From positions 7,947,660 through 8,011,659 of the forward strand of contig NW_022145601.1 of NCBI RefSeq assembly GCF_000002235.5: DNA of 64,000 bases, read 5' to 3'. This document shows positions 36,701 through 52,195 of this stretch, in pieces. The stretch is from Strongylocentrotus purpuratus. Lineage: Eukaryota > Echinodermata > Echinoidea > Camarodonta > Strongylocentrotidae. The notes beneath the pieces are model-generated. The model saw only the letters and a program-made list of their open reading frames with translations, was not told where the DNA came from and searched no databases. Position 1 is the first letter of the stretch; each line of letters begins with the position of its first letter. Position numbers and translations under genes: made by a program.

Positions 36701-39700
36701 CTATCGCATGAAGCCGTTAGGCTGAGTGCGATAGATACACACTGCCACAACTCAAGTGCGGATAGATCGTATAATGAAAAGCTCATATGGGACTACACAA
36801 TGGGACTACACAAACATGTAGCAAGAAAGTTTGGTCTAAACATTTCAGGTATTTCTAGTCGTATTTTAAATATCAGGACATATGAAGTACCATCCTTTTC
36901 AGGAAACCTTTTTTCTGTAATATTATTCTGGGCCCCATGCTACAACATACAAAAGTGAAAAACCTTACAAATTATTTTTCAACCTTCTCAGAACTCGAGC
37001 TTCTCTTCAGATAATTATTTTCTCCATAAAAGCATGTGGAGCGGAATAATTGCATAATGCTTATAATAGAATCTACATATAACAAAACAAATCATACAAC
37101 TCTCACCATTTTCTTCCGTTTTGCTTCTAAAATGGTCCTAGCAGCATTCTCCCTCCATCTTTTCTCTCTACTCCAGCTCTGCCAGGCTCTCAAGCATCTT
37201 CATATATCAAAAAACACAGAAAGCAATACATATAAACTCTAGTATTTCTTTGACAATACAAAAATAATTGAAAAGATGGGAAATGATTATGTCAATGCAT
37301 GCTTTCAACTCAGCAAACTGTATTGATTATTCCAAATCACCACATTTGATGCTGCGAGACCATATTTCACTCATTTTGGACAAATCATCCTTTATCAAAG
37401 TCAGCATTTTCCCTCTTAAGAGGGATTGATGAATTTTAATGTTGACACTCCCTCCCTCCATTTCTTCTTGTCTTAAGCAGCCTCCTCATAAGCTTTATAC
37501 TGCTTTCTTTTTTCACCATATCTTTTCATCACGAAAAGCTCTGGTTAAAACTATACCCCACGACTATAACACAGGAAACAATGTAAATCAGGTGGGGTAT
37601 CACGACCCTACTTTCGTTTCTCTCGTTAAAACTTGGACAGAGCCTTGCAGCTCTGCGTGAGAGACTACAATATTGGATTGCAGGTGTACTCTTCATCATC
37701 TTATGTAATAGTGTAAACAAGCTCATACTGGGGCTCTGCCTGAAAGGAAATGAGAAGTAGGAAATAAGTATTTTACTTGTTAAAAATATTTTCATGTCCA
37801 AAAGTCACTTATAATTTAGATGAATACCATAATGAAAGTTCGAACAAAGCAAAATGACCCAGAATTGGCAATACAACAATTTTAACTGTGAAAATTAGCA
37901 CTCGTTCTCCCTTCCTCTCTCCCTCTATCATGCCTATCTCTCTCTCCCTCTCTATCACCCGTCAAGTTCTCTGCGGGGGGATTACATTGTGTAGCGCAAG
38001 TGTTTACTAGGAGTAGTGAAAGTCAAAAGCGGGTTTCAATTTTAAACGACGAGTTTCGTCATGCCATAGAATTTTCAGTCTTTCTTTCCCTATTATGCAA
38101 TCCACTACCAGATTCCACGCTTTTCTTTCACGTTCATCATCTTCCCATCCATCCAAATCCAGATCTCTTTACGACTCCCACCAGTTTCTTCCAGACCTAG
38201 CCTAATTCCCATGAGCTCACTTGTTTACACCACACATCTTCCGTATCATGGCCCTTAATTCTGTTCTCCTCAAGATACCTTCTTCTGCAGTCTCCACATT
38301 TCAAGTTTCTGAACCATCCACCGCAGTCAAGTTTATTGTCAAAGGGTAAACAGTTTCTTGTTGAGAATGTTGTCTGCAACTATAGACTATTAACAGGTTG
38401 GGTTTATTTTTTCCACTTCAATAGAAATAACATCTAAAATTGTACACAGAGTGTACAAATTATTAATCAAACTGGAAGTATATTCAGCTATATTCTTTCC
38501 ATTTTTGGACAGTTTTTAAAAAGAATATTAAAGAGAAATCTGAGTTCTGGTCAAGCGATTACATTGTGAAAGAGACTGTGTGGCAGCAATTGGAAAAGAC
38601 TGATTATGTAGTTTATAAGAATTGGTGTATGCTGTGTGTGAGGTTTCGCAATCATTGCAACAAGAAATTGACTCAAAATTGCTGAAAGTTACATGCACTG
38701 CATGTGCACAAAAATGTGGGACTACACAGACATGTGGCATGAAAAAAGCTTAGTCTAAACTCGGTTGTTTCTGGTCATATTTCGCATATGAGGGCATTTG
38801 AAGAGAAATCTTTTTCAAAAAGGCATTACTTCTATAAAGTTTTTCCACACTTGACATACATTGAGCGATAAATATCAGGATCACAAATTATTTTTCATCA
38901 ACCAGCTAGAACTCAAACTTCTCTGTGAATTTTATACAAACATAATAACACAGTACAAATAAGGAGTGTTTACCTCTTGAGTATGACCTTTGACCTGTAG
39001 CCATCGGCCTCTTCCAGCTGTCTCCATCTTAATCTCCAGAACATCAGACACTCTTTCACATTCCTGCCCTGGGTCTGCGCTTGAAAGGAGGCACACCTAT
39101 GAGACATGAGTTCTGACTGGCTGAAATGGGCACTCCAGGAGGGCCGAGGACCAATGGGATACAAGCTCTGTAGGAACTGTGAATTGAAATGAAGATGCAA
39201 CACAGAGGGTAAATATGTCTGAAGGAATGGATCTTGGCTTAAAAGGAGTCACATCTTTGAGAGACGAGTTCTGATTGGTTAAAGTGGTTACTCCAGGAGG
39301 GCTGAGGACCAATCGGATACAGTCTGTTGGAGCTATAAATCGAGATAAAACATAAAACACAGATATGAAAAGACAACAAGTCAGGGCTCAACACTAAATA
39401 GAGTACCAAAGTGTGACTTCATACTCGCAAAGTTATCAAGGTTGCGGGTTCCAATCAATTTAGCGCGAAGCTATGTTGTGGAATCACACCAACCCCAAAA
39501 ACTGCTCCAGGCTGTTGTTTGAATGATTTCACAGTGAACCTCATATTCAGGCGTCGTTGTTTGGAACGACAATCGGATGTGACGTTAGCACTTGGGTAAT
39601 CTATAGGCACCTGGGGCCCGTCTTCCAATCCAATCCAACCAGTCCTCCAATCAATCGCAAGTTTGCAGTCTCCTATCTCTTATGTACATACATGTAGAGT

Positions 39701-42700
39701 TGCGATTGATATCAATTGCAAATGAGTTGCGATTGATATTGACTTTTTGTAAGACAGGGGACCTGGGATACATGGTCCCTCAAATTCTCTATCAGGACTC
39801 CCATAATTGTCACAGTTTCAACAGGGGGGGGGGGGGGGGGGGGGTCAGCACAATAATTCATCAATCTACAAGTAAATCTCCAAGTCAAGGAGGACTCCCC
39901 CCCTCCCCCCTCCCCCCTCCCCCCTCCCCCCTCCCCCTCCCTCCGATTTTTTTTTGTATGGAGCCCCTGAGAGATGTGAACTTACATGTTCTTTCCACCT
40001 GTTCCATGCTGATTTGAGTAATGTGCTTGATGCAAACTGCATTGCTATTGCTGCCTGTATCTCCCCTTTCGATTCTCTCTCCTTGATGCAGGCCCAAGTG
40101 CGGAAATATCTCTCCATCAACCTCTTATCCTAAACCAAAATAAGAGACATAGGATGATTAATTTCATGGCAAAGAGGACCGCTATCGGTGAAATTTTGTA
40201 CTGACATTTCCTACAGGATTAATTGCAATTGAGTTTGTTTTTACAGCATTCAACTAGAATTGGGTACACATATACATGGTTTACGTACACAAATAGGGAA
40301 AATAAGGGGGAAATCTGGAAAAAGAACCCCAAAATCAGGAAACCGATTTAAATCCGGTGATTATCAGGCCTGCAATTTTTCGAAAATGCAAACAGTGGCA
40401 CCTCTCCATGTTTAAAAGATCTGTGAATATTTGGGGTCTTCTTTTGAACCATGCGATACCCAAGACATGGTCTATTAATTACCAGATAGCTGGCAGCAAG
40501 CTGACTATCACTGCTGTGCTGCCTCCAATGTTGAAATGCATCTCGCAGCTCAGCATCATTCATCCTGCCTTCGACCAGAGCTCTGGTCTCTCTGTGCATC
40601 TTCTTCAATCGGGTGTATTCCAACCACTGGTAGAAAGCAGCGCTGGCGGGCCAGAGCCGAAGGCGAAGGATGACCGATGTCATATAGGCCTACAGAAAAA
40701 ATAGGATATGCAATATTCATTCAAAATGTGGTCATCGTATACAGTCAAACCAAGTCAATACATTAGTGCACTTTATAAAAGAATCATCATCAAAACAAAC
40801 CAAATAAAATAAATAAATCAAAGCTTAAGGGACAGGGAAAGCAATCTGTATTTAGCAGGTTACTTTCATAGGAAGAGTTGCTTATGCTGCAGTTACGGGT
40901 CTGTTGTGAGACATTGGTCCAAAAGAAAGAAAACATGTTGTCTATAGTAACAGGGGGTCTTTTTTATGCAGGTCATCTTCATATACAGGGGGGTGTTTCA
41001 CAAAGACTAAGATTGACTTTAAGTTGGACTTAACTATGGCAGGCTGTTCAGCCACTGCTTGCTCTCACCATTTACTGACAATGGTCTCTCAAGGGATGTA
41101 CAAATCATGGTCACACATCTACAGAATTGAGCTTTTTCCTTGATAGTTCATTATTGAAGGAAAAAATATTATCTAAAGATCATAATTGAGAGACCCATGG
41201 TGAGAGCAACCAGTGGCACGAATGGCCTACTTTAGTTAAGTCCAACTTAAAGTCGATCTTAGTCTTTTTGAAACACTCCCCAGGTTGTCATGAAAAGAGG
41301 TTGAACTGTACTTGCTTTATTGGATCATGTCCTGACTTCACAGATATTAACTTCAAAATAGTGTGGAAGGTGTTATTTTTGTGAGGGGTTAATTATCATG
41401 AACTTCCTGTGATGTTATAGGGATTCGAAATTACTTGTAACAACGCAGGAAAATGAGATGGAATTGCGTGTAAGCACATTTATTGTTTGTACCGGTAGTC
41501 CGTGCTAATTATCACAAAAACAACATCTTGTAAAGTTTCTGTGTCCCTGTATCAATGAAAATACATGTATTAAAATCAAAAGTTGATATAATGTAAACTT
41601 CATCATATAAATCATTATAAATTGAACATTGGGCTGAGTCTTATGCTTTTAAAATGAAATGATTTACAATTTTACTTCAAAGTACTTTTTAAAATCAGGC
41701 ATAAACCAAACGACATTACTGTTTTCACACCCCCCGGAGAGACATCTTAATATGTATTCACTCCAGAGTTGCCAAATTTAGGAGCTCTTTGATTTTTAAC
41801 TATCTCACGGACTCACCTTTTTATTGTTAATGGCTGTCAATCTTTGCAGATTTATGAACTGAGCAGTAGACTTCTCAGGGGTTCGCAATGAGTTCCTAGA
41901 TCCAAGCGATCCATTACTGATGTTATCATCATATCCACGAACATCATTCCCATCCTCCCCATCATCATCATCGTCTTCACCATCATCGTCATCATCCTCC
42001 ATCTCAACATATGCTTCAGCTGGAAAGTTCATCGTTTCTCCGTCGATACCGATCATATCCATGTCTCTGGTGTTCCTGATGGCATTTGTACATCTATGCA
42101 ATGCATCACCATGTTGTACTGGAAAGCATCCGACTCTGGATGACACAGAACCACTGTGACAACCGAGTGGACTTGTGCCATTCTCCATGATTAGCATGTC
42201 ATTTACATTTTGCCCAGCACTTCCAGGAGATGCTATTTCCTTGAAGAAGGGGTAGTCATCCTCTGTTTTTCCTGGAGAGTCTTCAGTTGAACACCAGAGT
42301 TTGGTAAGCCCCACCCACTCCTCTCTGTGCTGGGATAGCTCCAGGAGCTGAGATGCACTGTTGTTGTTGTTGTTCTTGTGTGGAGACATCCGTAAGACAT
42401 TGGTGGAGCTGACGGTGTCCTTCACGCTTTGCACGGAGGAGGTGCTGTCACTGCTGCCGTCCAGCTGCGACTCCCCGTTCGAGAAGACCATGAATCCATT
42501 GGCATGGTAACCGCTGTCGGCGATGGAGGAGACACCAATGTGGCTGGGATGGGAGTCTATGCTCCGACCAGACGATTCAACACCTTGATCTAGACTTATG
42601 ACTGACCCTTCACCTGACTCTAACTGATCTTTGACCTCAAAGGCTATTGGATGTACAAAGTCTGCATCTTCCTGATCACTGGTGGAGTTGCCAGGGTGTA

Positions 42701-45700
42701 GATTCCGGAGTGGGGATGGAGTTCTACTGATGCAATCCAGCGATGTATACACCGAGGGATCTGGTCCATGTGGAGTCGCATCTCTTGCTGCGATGTCTTC
42801 AGCAGATCCAGGCCATGCAGATGGCTCAACAGCTCTTCCGTTCATCACAGAATGGGAGAACTCTGTATACAACTCCTCTTGAAGGTGGACAGACGCCTCC
42901 CTCAGGGGTGATGGAGATGATGCACATGGAGATAGCATCCCATGAGCCTGAAGCTTCGATAATAACAATGCAGGGGGTGGCGATGATGATGAACAAGAAG
43001 AGAAGGAGGAGGAGGAGGAGGAGGAGGGTGATTGTGAAGATGGAAAGCTTGCAGGCTGGAGTTCTGGACTCTGAAGAGAACTACAGGATTCATTCAACCT
43101 GGCATGGAATCTTCCTACGGCTGCACTCATGCTTTGCTGGGTGTGTCGGTGCCATGAATGAAAGCTTTCCTCCAGCATTCGATGCTGATTATTCTCAGCA
43201 AGTGATCTACAAGGATGAGACAGAAAAAATAAGTTGCAAGAACTCCTTTAGTACACTTGAGTAAAATAACTTTTTATAATGAAGTGTTGACTCTCAGAAC
43301 AAATGTGCAAATAGAAGATCCTTATTTTCACTATAATATCGCATTTTAGCATTTGATCACTTTCATGTAATTCTAACAGGGCAGTCATATTGAAGAAAAA
43401 AAGCGATTGCAAATTCCAATTCACCCTTATAAATTGGCATTTCCATTGTGAAACCTAAATTAGCTTTTACTATTTATTGGTTCTTGATGTTATGCAATAA
43501 CTGTATATAATTTTTAACACTGTGGTAATCAATAAATATAATAACTAGATGGATCTTCAACTGCGCGCAGTCGAAAATGATGCCTCCATCATAGAGCGAT
43601 TTTACAAAGCAAAAAAAAGCCTTTTAAACAATACAACTTTGATTGTAATCCATTAACAGGTTCTCAGAATATTGTGATTACAAGCTATTTTTCATATACA
43701 TGTACATGTATGACCCTTTGATCTTTGACCTCATGACCCTAAAATCTAATCATATCATTGGCTCTGCAAGATACATACATGTCCTGAGTTTGATAGTAGT
43801 CAATCCATCAATCGGTTCTTGAGATAACGCGATCAGAGCTATTTTGCACACATAATGAGCCCTGTGACCTTTGACCTTGTGACCCCAAATCTAATCAGTT
43901 CCTGAGATAACGCGATCACGAGAACGTGACGTACAGACAGACGTACAACTCCAGCTACTTTGTAGCGGAGGCATGAAAAATACAATACAATACATTCAAA
44001 AAATTTAATTCCTGATACATGTTGAATCGAAGGATAAATGGAACATTTACAGTAAAATACTGTGTTGCCGATTTGAGCTAGCTTTTTCCTCACCTTGCTT
44101 TCAGCTCAACCTCCAACGATCTCCTCCATCTCTTCCACGTCTCTAGGAGAGTAGATGCAGCATGCCCGTCTTGGATCACGGAGCATCTCTCGTTCCCCCG
44201 CTCTGCCTCTTCACCGCTCGCTCTCCTCCAAGCCTTGAAAAACAACTTCTGAAGGAGAAATCTTCTCTGCTGTGTTTTGGCAATCAAATGAAGAAAAACA
44301 GAAAGTAAAACCATTGCAGTTACTTGAATCTGAATCAGAAAGAACAGTATGAATACTGATGAGGCTACTCTGGGTAAACAAGACATATTATTATTATTAT
44401 TATTATTACTAAAGAACCAATAGATGCAATGTACAATACCCCAGGGGGGTGTTTCACAAAGACTAAGATCAGCTTTAAGTTGGACTTAACTATGGCAGGC
44501 CGTTCATGCCACTGTTTGCTCTCAACATTTACTGGCATTGGTCTCTTAAGGGATGTAAAAATCATGGTCACAAATCTACAGAGTTTATATTTTTTGATAA
44601 TTCATTATTGAAGTGAAATTTTTTCTAAAGATCATAATGGTGAGAGCAAACAGTGACATGAACGGCCTGCCACAGATAAGTCCAACTTAAAGTCATTCTT
44701 AGTCTTTGTGAAATACCCCCAGTGCTATCTCATATTTAAAGGGGCAACGCATGATCATTATGCAAGTCGAAAATGACAAGTACACACTCTTACTTAAGAA
44801 AGTATCTTATTTTCCCTAAAACAGGTGGATGTACATGTACACATACATTCATGTGTTTTTCATGAAATTTCTTGCCCTTTTAAAATACCACACCCTTTTT
44901 CTTTCACATTGATTGGTTCTTGAAAGCGTCCCTGAAAATAACCCTTTTTCGCTAAAGTAGCATGCATACACAATGTCAATATGAAGAAAATACACCATTG
45001 TAATTCCCATATAAGCTCATGCCACCTTTATATCAGTGTATTAGCCTAACAAATAATGACATTAACATTGCAAATTTCCTACAAACTATATTTAATTGTG
45101 AAATGACCTGAATTACCAAAATCCATGACACAAAATAGTTTCTTCTTTTAATTTCCTGTAAAGTGAAATCATAATGATCATAACCTTGCATAGAATCTAT
45201 GAACTGGACAATTCATCCCATCATTAAAAGCATGTGCAGGAACTTTTCCCATTGAGAAGAAGTAAATACACTCAAACCTGCTTTAGTGACCACCTGTCTA
45301 CAAAGACCCCTGTATACAACAAGCACATTTTTTGTTTCCCTAGAAAATGGTTTCTCATTGAAACATGTACTAAAGGAACCTGTCTACAAAGACCACTTTT
45401 TGTGTTTCCCTTGGGCGGTCGCTGCAGACAGGTTTGACTGTACATAGTATAGTCCCCCCCCCCCCCCTCCGAGAACGGAGGGATACCATGCGTGTTACCA
45501 AAATGTCCCGTAAAGGGGTACTTTTCGTGCGACAAAGTCAACTTTGCCATATCTCAAATATGCAAATGACCCTAAAAGGAATTCAAAGATTCATACCTCC
45601 TTTCCCATCTGGATCTCTTTCTCCAGCTCCGCCTCTGCCGCCTGTGCTTTCCACGATGTGAACGCCTCCCTCAGGCATCCCGTCTCCCGTTGCTTGGCGA

Positions 45701-48700
45701 ACGTTCTCCTGGTTGTCTCTCTCTGGTGGAGCTTCTGCCAGGCCTGGAAGCATCCCAAGATGAGGCTGGCCTCCTGGGAGTCCTGCTCCTGCTTGGCGTG
45801 GAGACGACACTCGGTCTGGTTTCTAACAGGAGAGGGAGATCATAATGAGAATAAGCATCACAGGGAGGGAGGCATAGATGCCAACCTTCATCAACAACAA
45901 AAAGTAATCTTAACCCTAATGAGGCCGGGGTAGTTGGGATCTTTCTAGTACCAGGGGGGGGGGGGGCAATATGTAATATTTCCATATGTTTTGTGCACAA
46001 ATCACAAAAATGAGCGATTTTCGGGCTGACATGCAAAGACGAAAGGTCATAAAAATTGTTTTAAAAGATGCGCAAGACTCGAATGGCTACAAAGAATGCA
46101 TAATTAAAATACAAAATACAAATTAATATACTATTACATTGGGCACATCAATAGAGAACCATACATCGTAGGCCATAATTTATACAGTACCTCCAATATC
46201 TAAAGGTTATTGCAGTGATACTGTTCTTGCACCTTTCAGCAAAGTTCTGTCCCATTTTCTTCCTTGTGATAATATCTCTCCAGCTGTCAAATGCTCTGAA
46301 ATACAAAAACCAGGCAAAACCGCTGCATTTTAAAAAGAAGATGATGTTAATTGTAATACCCTCCACATTCCTCTATCTTATAAAACAGAGATCAGTGAAT
46401 ACGCACAAGTCCTTTGTTGCATGCAGTTGCCATTCATTTACATGTAAAAAACTTCTTCTTTTTTTTGTGGAAGTTTACCACGCCATATCTGGGCAACCCT
46501 TAAGAAAACAAATCTTAACGTGCATGTTTCATGAACTGCACATGTAATATGTGAATCATGAGTGATATTTACATTAAAAGTAGATTACTTGAACGATTTA
46601 CCAGGACACATCTTCCCCCCTCAATTTTGTTACGCTCCCTCAAATAATATTCTCCAAAATGTACAAGTAAATATTGTAGAAAATTTCACATTTTGCCCCC
46701 CCCTGTCATGAAAAGAAATCACCGCCCCTGCATGGATTTTGAAAACTAGGGCAGAAGGCGAATGAGAATTGGGAATAATTTTATGATTTTATGCATTTAT
46801 ATCCCATTTAAACAAACAAAATACTTATTTTTTCATTAACAGATTAAAAAACAAAATTATTCAAAATCCGACCGTAGATTTTAAGACTTTTGGGTCGCAA
46901 AGGGCAATACAACATCTTCTGTTTTTTACGCCTAATAGTTGCTAGAGATAAAGTGGAGAATGTTTTTTAATAACTTTTTGTTATAACTACAAGTGTTATA
47001 TCATACTGTGGTATAAAATTATTATTTATGAACCAGGGGGGTGTTTCACAAAGATCCTAATTCGAACTTAACTCTAAGTTGGACTTAAAAATTATGGAGA
47101 GCCATTTGTAATGTTAAAAAAAATATATTCAAAAGCTTTTTATTAATTTCACATCAGGAACATGAAAGCTCCATGATAAAAAGTAGTATGAATGATTTGA
47201 ATCAACATTTTATGTCTCTTAAATAACTTGTACAAAATATTTTCATAGATGTTAACGACTTTCCATAATTGTTTAAGTCCAACTTAGACAGAAGTTCAAC
47301 TCAGGATCTTTGTGAAACACCCCCTAGCCCGAATGTAAGGACTTACTTGGCCAGACACCGTTTCTCTCTCCTTTCAGTCAACGGTCCGACGGCTCTCGTC
47401 ATCATCATCTCCAGCCTCCAAGCAAGGAAAGTTCGGTGTAGCTGACTGTGGAGTAAGAGAGAGTGCATGTCTGCTGCCCTCTGTCTCTCATGGTCAGATT
47501 GAGCTTTGGCTTTGACCCACTTTGAGAATGACCCTAAAAGGAATAATTGTAATAAATCCTTTGATTGATGTCAGATTTTTGCTTGAGATTTGACTTGATT
47601 TATTTATTTCTGTTTGATTTTCTTTTTCTTTTGTACTTTTACAAATATATAACAAACAAAACATTGCAAATTTACATATGACAAAAGAATATATGTAGAA
47701 TAAATTAAGGCTAGCTGTAACTAATCAAAAACATCAAACAGAAGGGTTGACAAAGTAAGCAAAGCTTGATAGCATGACTACCCTCAATGGATACATAATA
47801 CAAATATGGTGCTATGACAGTTTAAAGTACATGTAAGCAGCCAGGGGGCCAAACCTCACCAATAACTATACGACTGAAGCATATGAATATAAAATGTACT
47901 GATAATGATAACAATAAAAGTGGTCACACTGCACCACTTTCGCTATAATGAAATTGTTAGTTCTGTCAATCAAACAATATGGAATCTGCTCCCATTCCCT
48001 CTTTTGCCAGCATAATAATAATAATAATAATAATATTCTGCCTTTATATAGCGCTTAATACATTTATGATGTCTCTAAGCACTTTACAGATATACTATTA
48101 CCCCGGTCATTGGATTCAATGCTTGCCCGCACACATTGTGTGCTCAAGCTCGACTCCCTGGGGAGTATTCCAGACAGGTGTTACTTGACGCTCAAAAATG
48201 TTTGACCAACAATGACGGTCGCATCTGGTACCCATTTAACACCTGGGTGGAGAGTAGCAAGTGCAGGTTAATATCTTGCCAAAGGATATTAGTGCCGTGT
48301 CAGGATTTGAACCCTCGACCTTCGCATCTCAAGTCAAGCGCCTTAAACCACTCAGCCACGACACTCCCACATATATCCTCTTCAAAGATCAAGACTTACT
48401 TCTCAGACAAGCATTCTCCGACTGTTTAACTAGCTCCTCAGCCTGGTCCCATTGCCTGCGTTTGACGACGTGGTGTTTCCATCGCTGTGCTGCCCTCTTC
48501 AGGCATCGCTCCGACCATCTCTCCAGACCTTGATGTAGCGCCCTCTCCCTCAGCCAACAGAGTTTCCACCCACGGAAGGCACTGACCACTGTCCTGGCAT
48601 CGCGGACGGCCAGGTGTCTTTGCACAGTTTGCCTGTTGTAACAATCAAAGTGGTTTAACATTAGGCCTAAAAAAAAAGAAGATGTTGTATTGCACTTTTT

Positions 48701-51700
48701 TTAAAAGCCGACCGTAGACTTCCAAAATTTTGGGTCAGTCGCAAAGGGCAATTAATTTTTTTTTTTTTTTGGGGGGGGGGGGGGGCTTACTTTAAGCAAC
48801 AGTCAAATTCATCGAACAGAACTATTTGGAGCTCCATGATTTAACCTATGACCCATCTCACATACACGCACATGTACATGTAGATGCGTGTGCCGCAACT
48901 ACCTCTCTCATTACGCTATGGAAGCAGCTGTGCACAACAGGACCCCCTGAGTGTTCATACTTTTCTCTGCGTTGTGAGATACAGAAATGCAGAGCACACT
49001 ATGCTTAATATGCCATTTTTGTTTAAAGGGCAGATGAGAAGCGTGCTGCGTTATTAGTGCATAAGGCTAAAGATTCTCTGTTTCATGCTAGGAATAAAAC
49101 ATATCATGTGAACATACCTATGACATATTCGAATGCTTGTCCAAGACTGCCACGCGGACATCACGACCCCCATGTGCACCCTTTCAATCAACCTAACCCC
49201 TTTCCGTCGCGCCTCTGCGCACCGCTGCGTGTGCTCCCTCCATGCTAAGAATGCCCTCTTCCTCCGAGTCTTGCGAGCCTTGGAGTCCAGGATCATATAG
49301 AGCACCTGCCTCCTGTGATGCTTCAGTTTCCAAAGTTCAAAGGCTTGACTAGGGAGAAAGTAAACACAAAATCCAGGTTTTTTTTAATGACTTTAGGACT
49401 TCTTTGGACTTATTTTAGCTTACAAAGTCAATCATTACTACTATTTTTCCTAAAGTAAAATTGCATCACTATTTGCTGAACAATGATCAGGATGGTCTCA
49501 GTTAGTAAACATATTAAACTTCTATGACACACACAAAAATATTGACTGTTCATTTTTTGGGTCACGGTTAAAACTGTAGTTTCTCTGTGATCATTGAGAC
49601 TGCATTTCGAGATCAACTTGGGCAATAGAGTTTTAACAGTGCCCCTCAAAGCAGTTAATATCTTTGCATTATTTTGCTCGTTAAAATCGACAATTGTCTT
49701 TATAGGGATATTGTAACTTTGTTTTAGATCCTTTAAAAAAATCCTTGATTTAGCTCATGCTGCAATGATAATTATAAACCTTTAGGTCAGTCAGGTACCC
49801 CATGACTTTTAAAAGCCAATCACCTGTCTGATTATCAAGATATTTATGATTGACAATCAAAATAAAATATTTGCAGACTATTGGGGAAAAAGGAGTATGG
49901 TAAAACCGGTCACTCAAAAGTTTTTACTTTTTTGATGCACTTCTTGATCATTTTGAAGCGCAATTTTTTTAGGGCTTCAATATAACACCATATCAAAGAC
50001 ACTGATATCATGTAGGGCTGTGCATCTCAGATTTAACATTGTTAGACAATCCCTTTAATATGAAGATGGTATGAGTGTTATCATACCTGAGTTGTGATTT
50101 CTCCCTCCTGTGTGTCACCATGGAGACATTGGCTCTCTCCTTCCAGTCGGCAAAGAACCTCTGGAGGATTGCTCGCTCCCTGAAGACCACAGCCTTGGCA
50201 TTGTCATGAAGATTCTCCATCTTGATGATCTGTATGCCACTCCTACATGCCCTCCAGGACCTGCGCAGCATGGACCGCCTGAAAACATGATACAGTCAAA
50301 TCTGCTTTAGTGACCACAAAGACCACCTGTCTACAAAGGCCACATTTGTTGTTTCCCTTGAAAATGGTTTATAATAATAATAATAATAATAATAATGTGT
50401 CTTGTTTACCCAGGGTAGCCTCATCAGTATTCATACTGTTTTCCCTGAGGGCCCTGGAATCATATACTAAAGGAACCTGTCTACAAAGACCACTTTATTA
50501 AGGCCACTTTTTGTGTTTCCCTTGGGTGGTCGCTATAGACAGGTTTGATTGTATAATGAAACGCAGCATTATGAGACCACATGCAACACGTTTTATTCCA
50601 ATTTCCTTTTCTGCTATAAACACATTGGTTGCTTTCTTTGCCTGTCTGCACTGTAGCTTGTTTGCCACACAGAAATATACCGGTAGGCATCCATTGATGA
50701 AAGGATTGCTTTGTGCAACACAATGAGTTTGCAGAATTATAAATTTACGGACTTGAAATGGCTCCATGACAAAGCTTTTAACACCGGTATAGATTAATCT
50801 CGCACAGGAAATAGTTAAATGATCTTGAAGCCTTTTGGTATATTCATCTCATAGCTAACTCAACGCGGCACAGGGAGATTACTGTATTTGTGAGGCATAC
50901 CGGTATAAAGAGTTTGACAGAATGAACATCTTTGGGAGGGTACATCGACTAACCTATATTGTCTCCTGGCCTTTTGTCTCTCACCACAGATGGTTGCCAT
51001 GGTTACCCAGGCTCTCTTGACCAGACTGTCCTCATGGTAGACCCTCGCTACCTCCGTCTGGTAAAACTTCCTCCTCCGATGAGCAAGATACGTCTTCCAG
51101 CTTTCTATGCACCTTGACAAGAGACCCACTCTGAATCAAGCAATATTGAAAGAAAGATGAAATTAATAAATCGTTCAAGAAAACTTGATATGATTAAAGA
51201 ACACCGGTGTTCATACTCCGAATAATAGTTGGAAATATGGCAGTTTGGTAGATGTAGAGAGTTCAGTACAAAACTACATGGGTCATGTTACATAGACTTT
51301 TTTCTTTTTTCACATTTACAAAATATTTGTATTTATTTTGCGTTATGATGTCGTTATTGACTAATTATTTGTAATTTTTCTAATAAATTTAAGGATCAAC
51401 TGACATAGTATTACATGTATGTATTCATGTATTTTATTATACTTTTATGCAGGTACATGTAAGTAGTTTGAAAAAGAAGATATTTATGGGTAGTGAATTA
51501 ATTCAGAATTAATTTTCACTCAAAGAACTTAAACATACATTTTCTAAAAATTATTGAGGAGATGTAGGGAAAAGAGCTCACATAAAACTGTTAAAGGGAG
51601 TGTAGCTTGGCAAATACTGGTTAACGCCATCTATGTCTCCTTTTGGGACTTAATCTCTACATGGTCAGCGTTCGCGAAACAGACTGAAGTTCTCCTCATG

Positions 51701-52156
51701 CTTCGGTTTCGCATATGTTGCACGCACGTGATTGCTGTGGTCGCGTCGTCTGTAGTCGTATTATACCCAATTGGCCCTGAGTCAGGCTTCGGGAAAGACA
51801 CCTAGTCTTGTCAGACTACACTACCTTTAACAAAATTGAATGTCCATTTTTTTTTTAATAAGTGGAGAGAGGAAGTTTAAAGAAAACTCACTTGTAATGG
51901 AGATCTGCGATGCCCATTCTCTGCTGTGCATGGTAGCCTTCTTTCCAGGCACTGAATGCTCTGACAGTGACGTGCTGATAGGCTATTTGCTCCAAGATGG
52001 CTTCCTTCTCTTTGCGCAGCTGTGTAAGGGTACTCCACTAGGTAAAACGAAATGATAGTGAATGTTATGATTTGATGCTTTTAATAAACAAAGGATTTAT
52101 TTGTACTATCTTCCCTCCATCTGCCTCCTATATCTGTCTCTCTCAATCTCATTCTC

Positions 52157-52195
<39 letters not shown>

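Noticed and set aside
42743-43264. 173-residue plus-strand frame
   Set aside because: Antisense shadow of exon 16, which has matching splice sites, phase and repeat motif on the minus strand.
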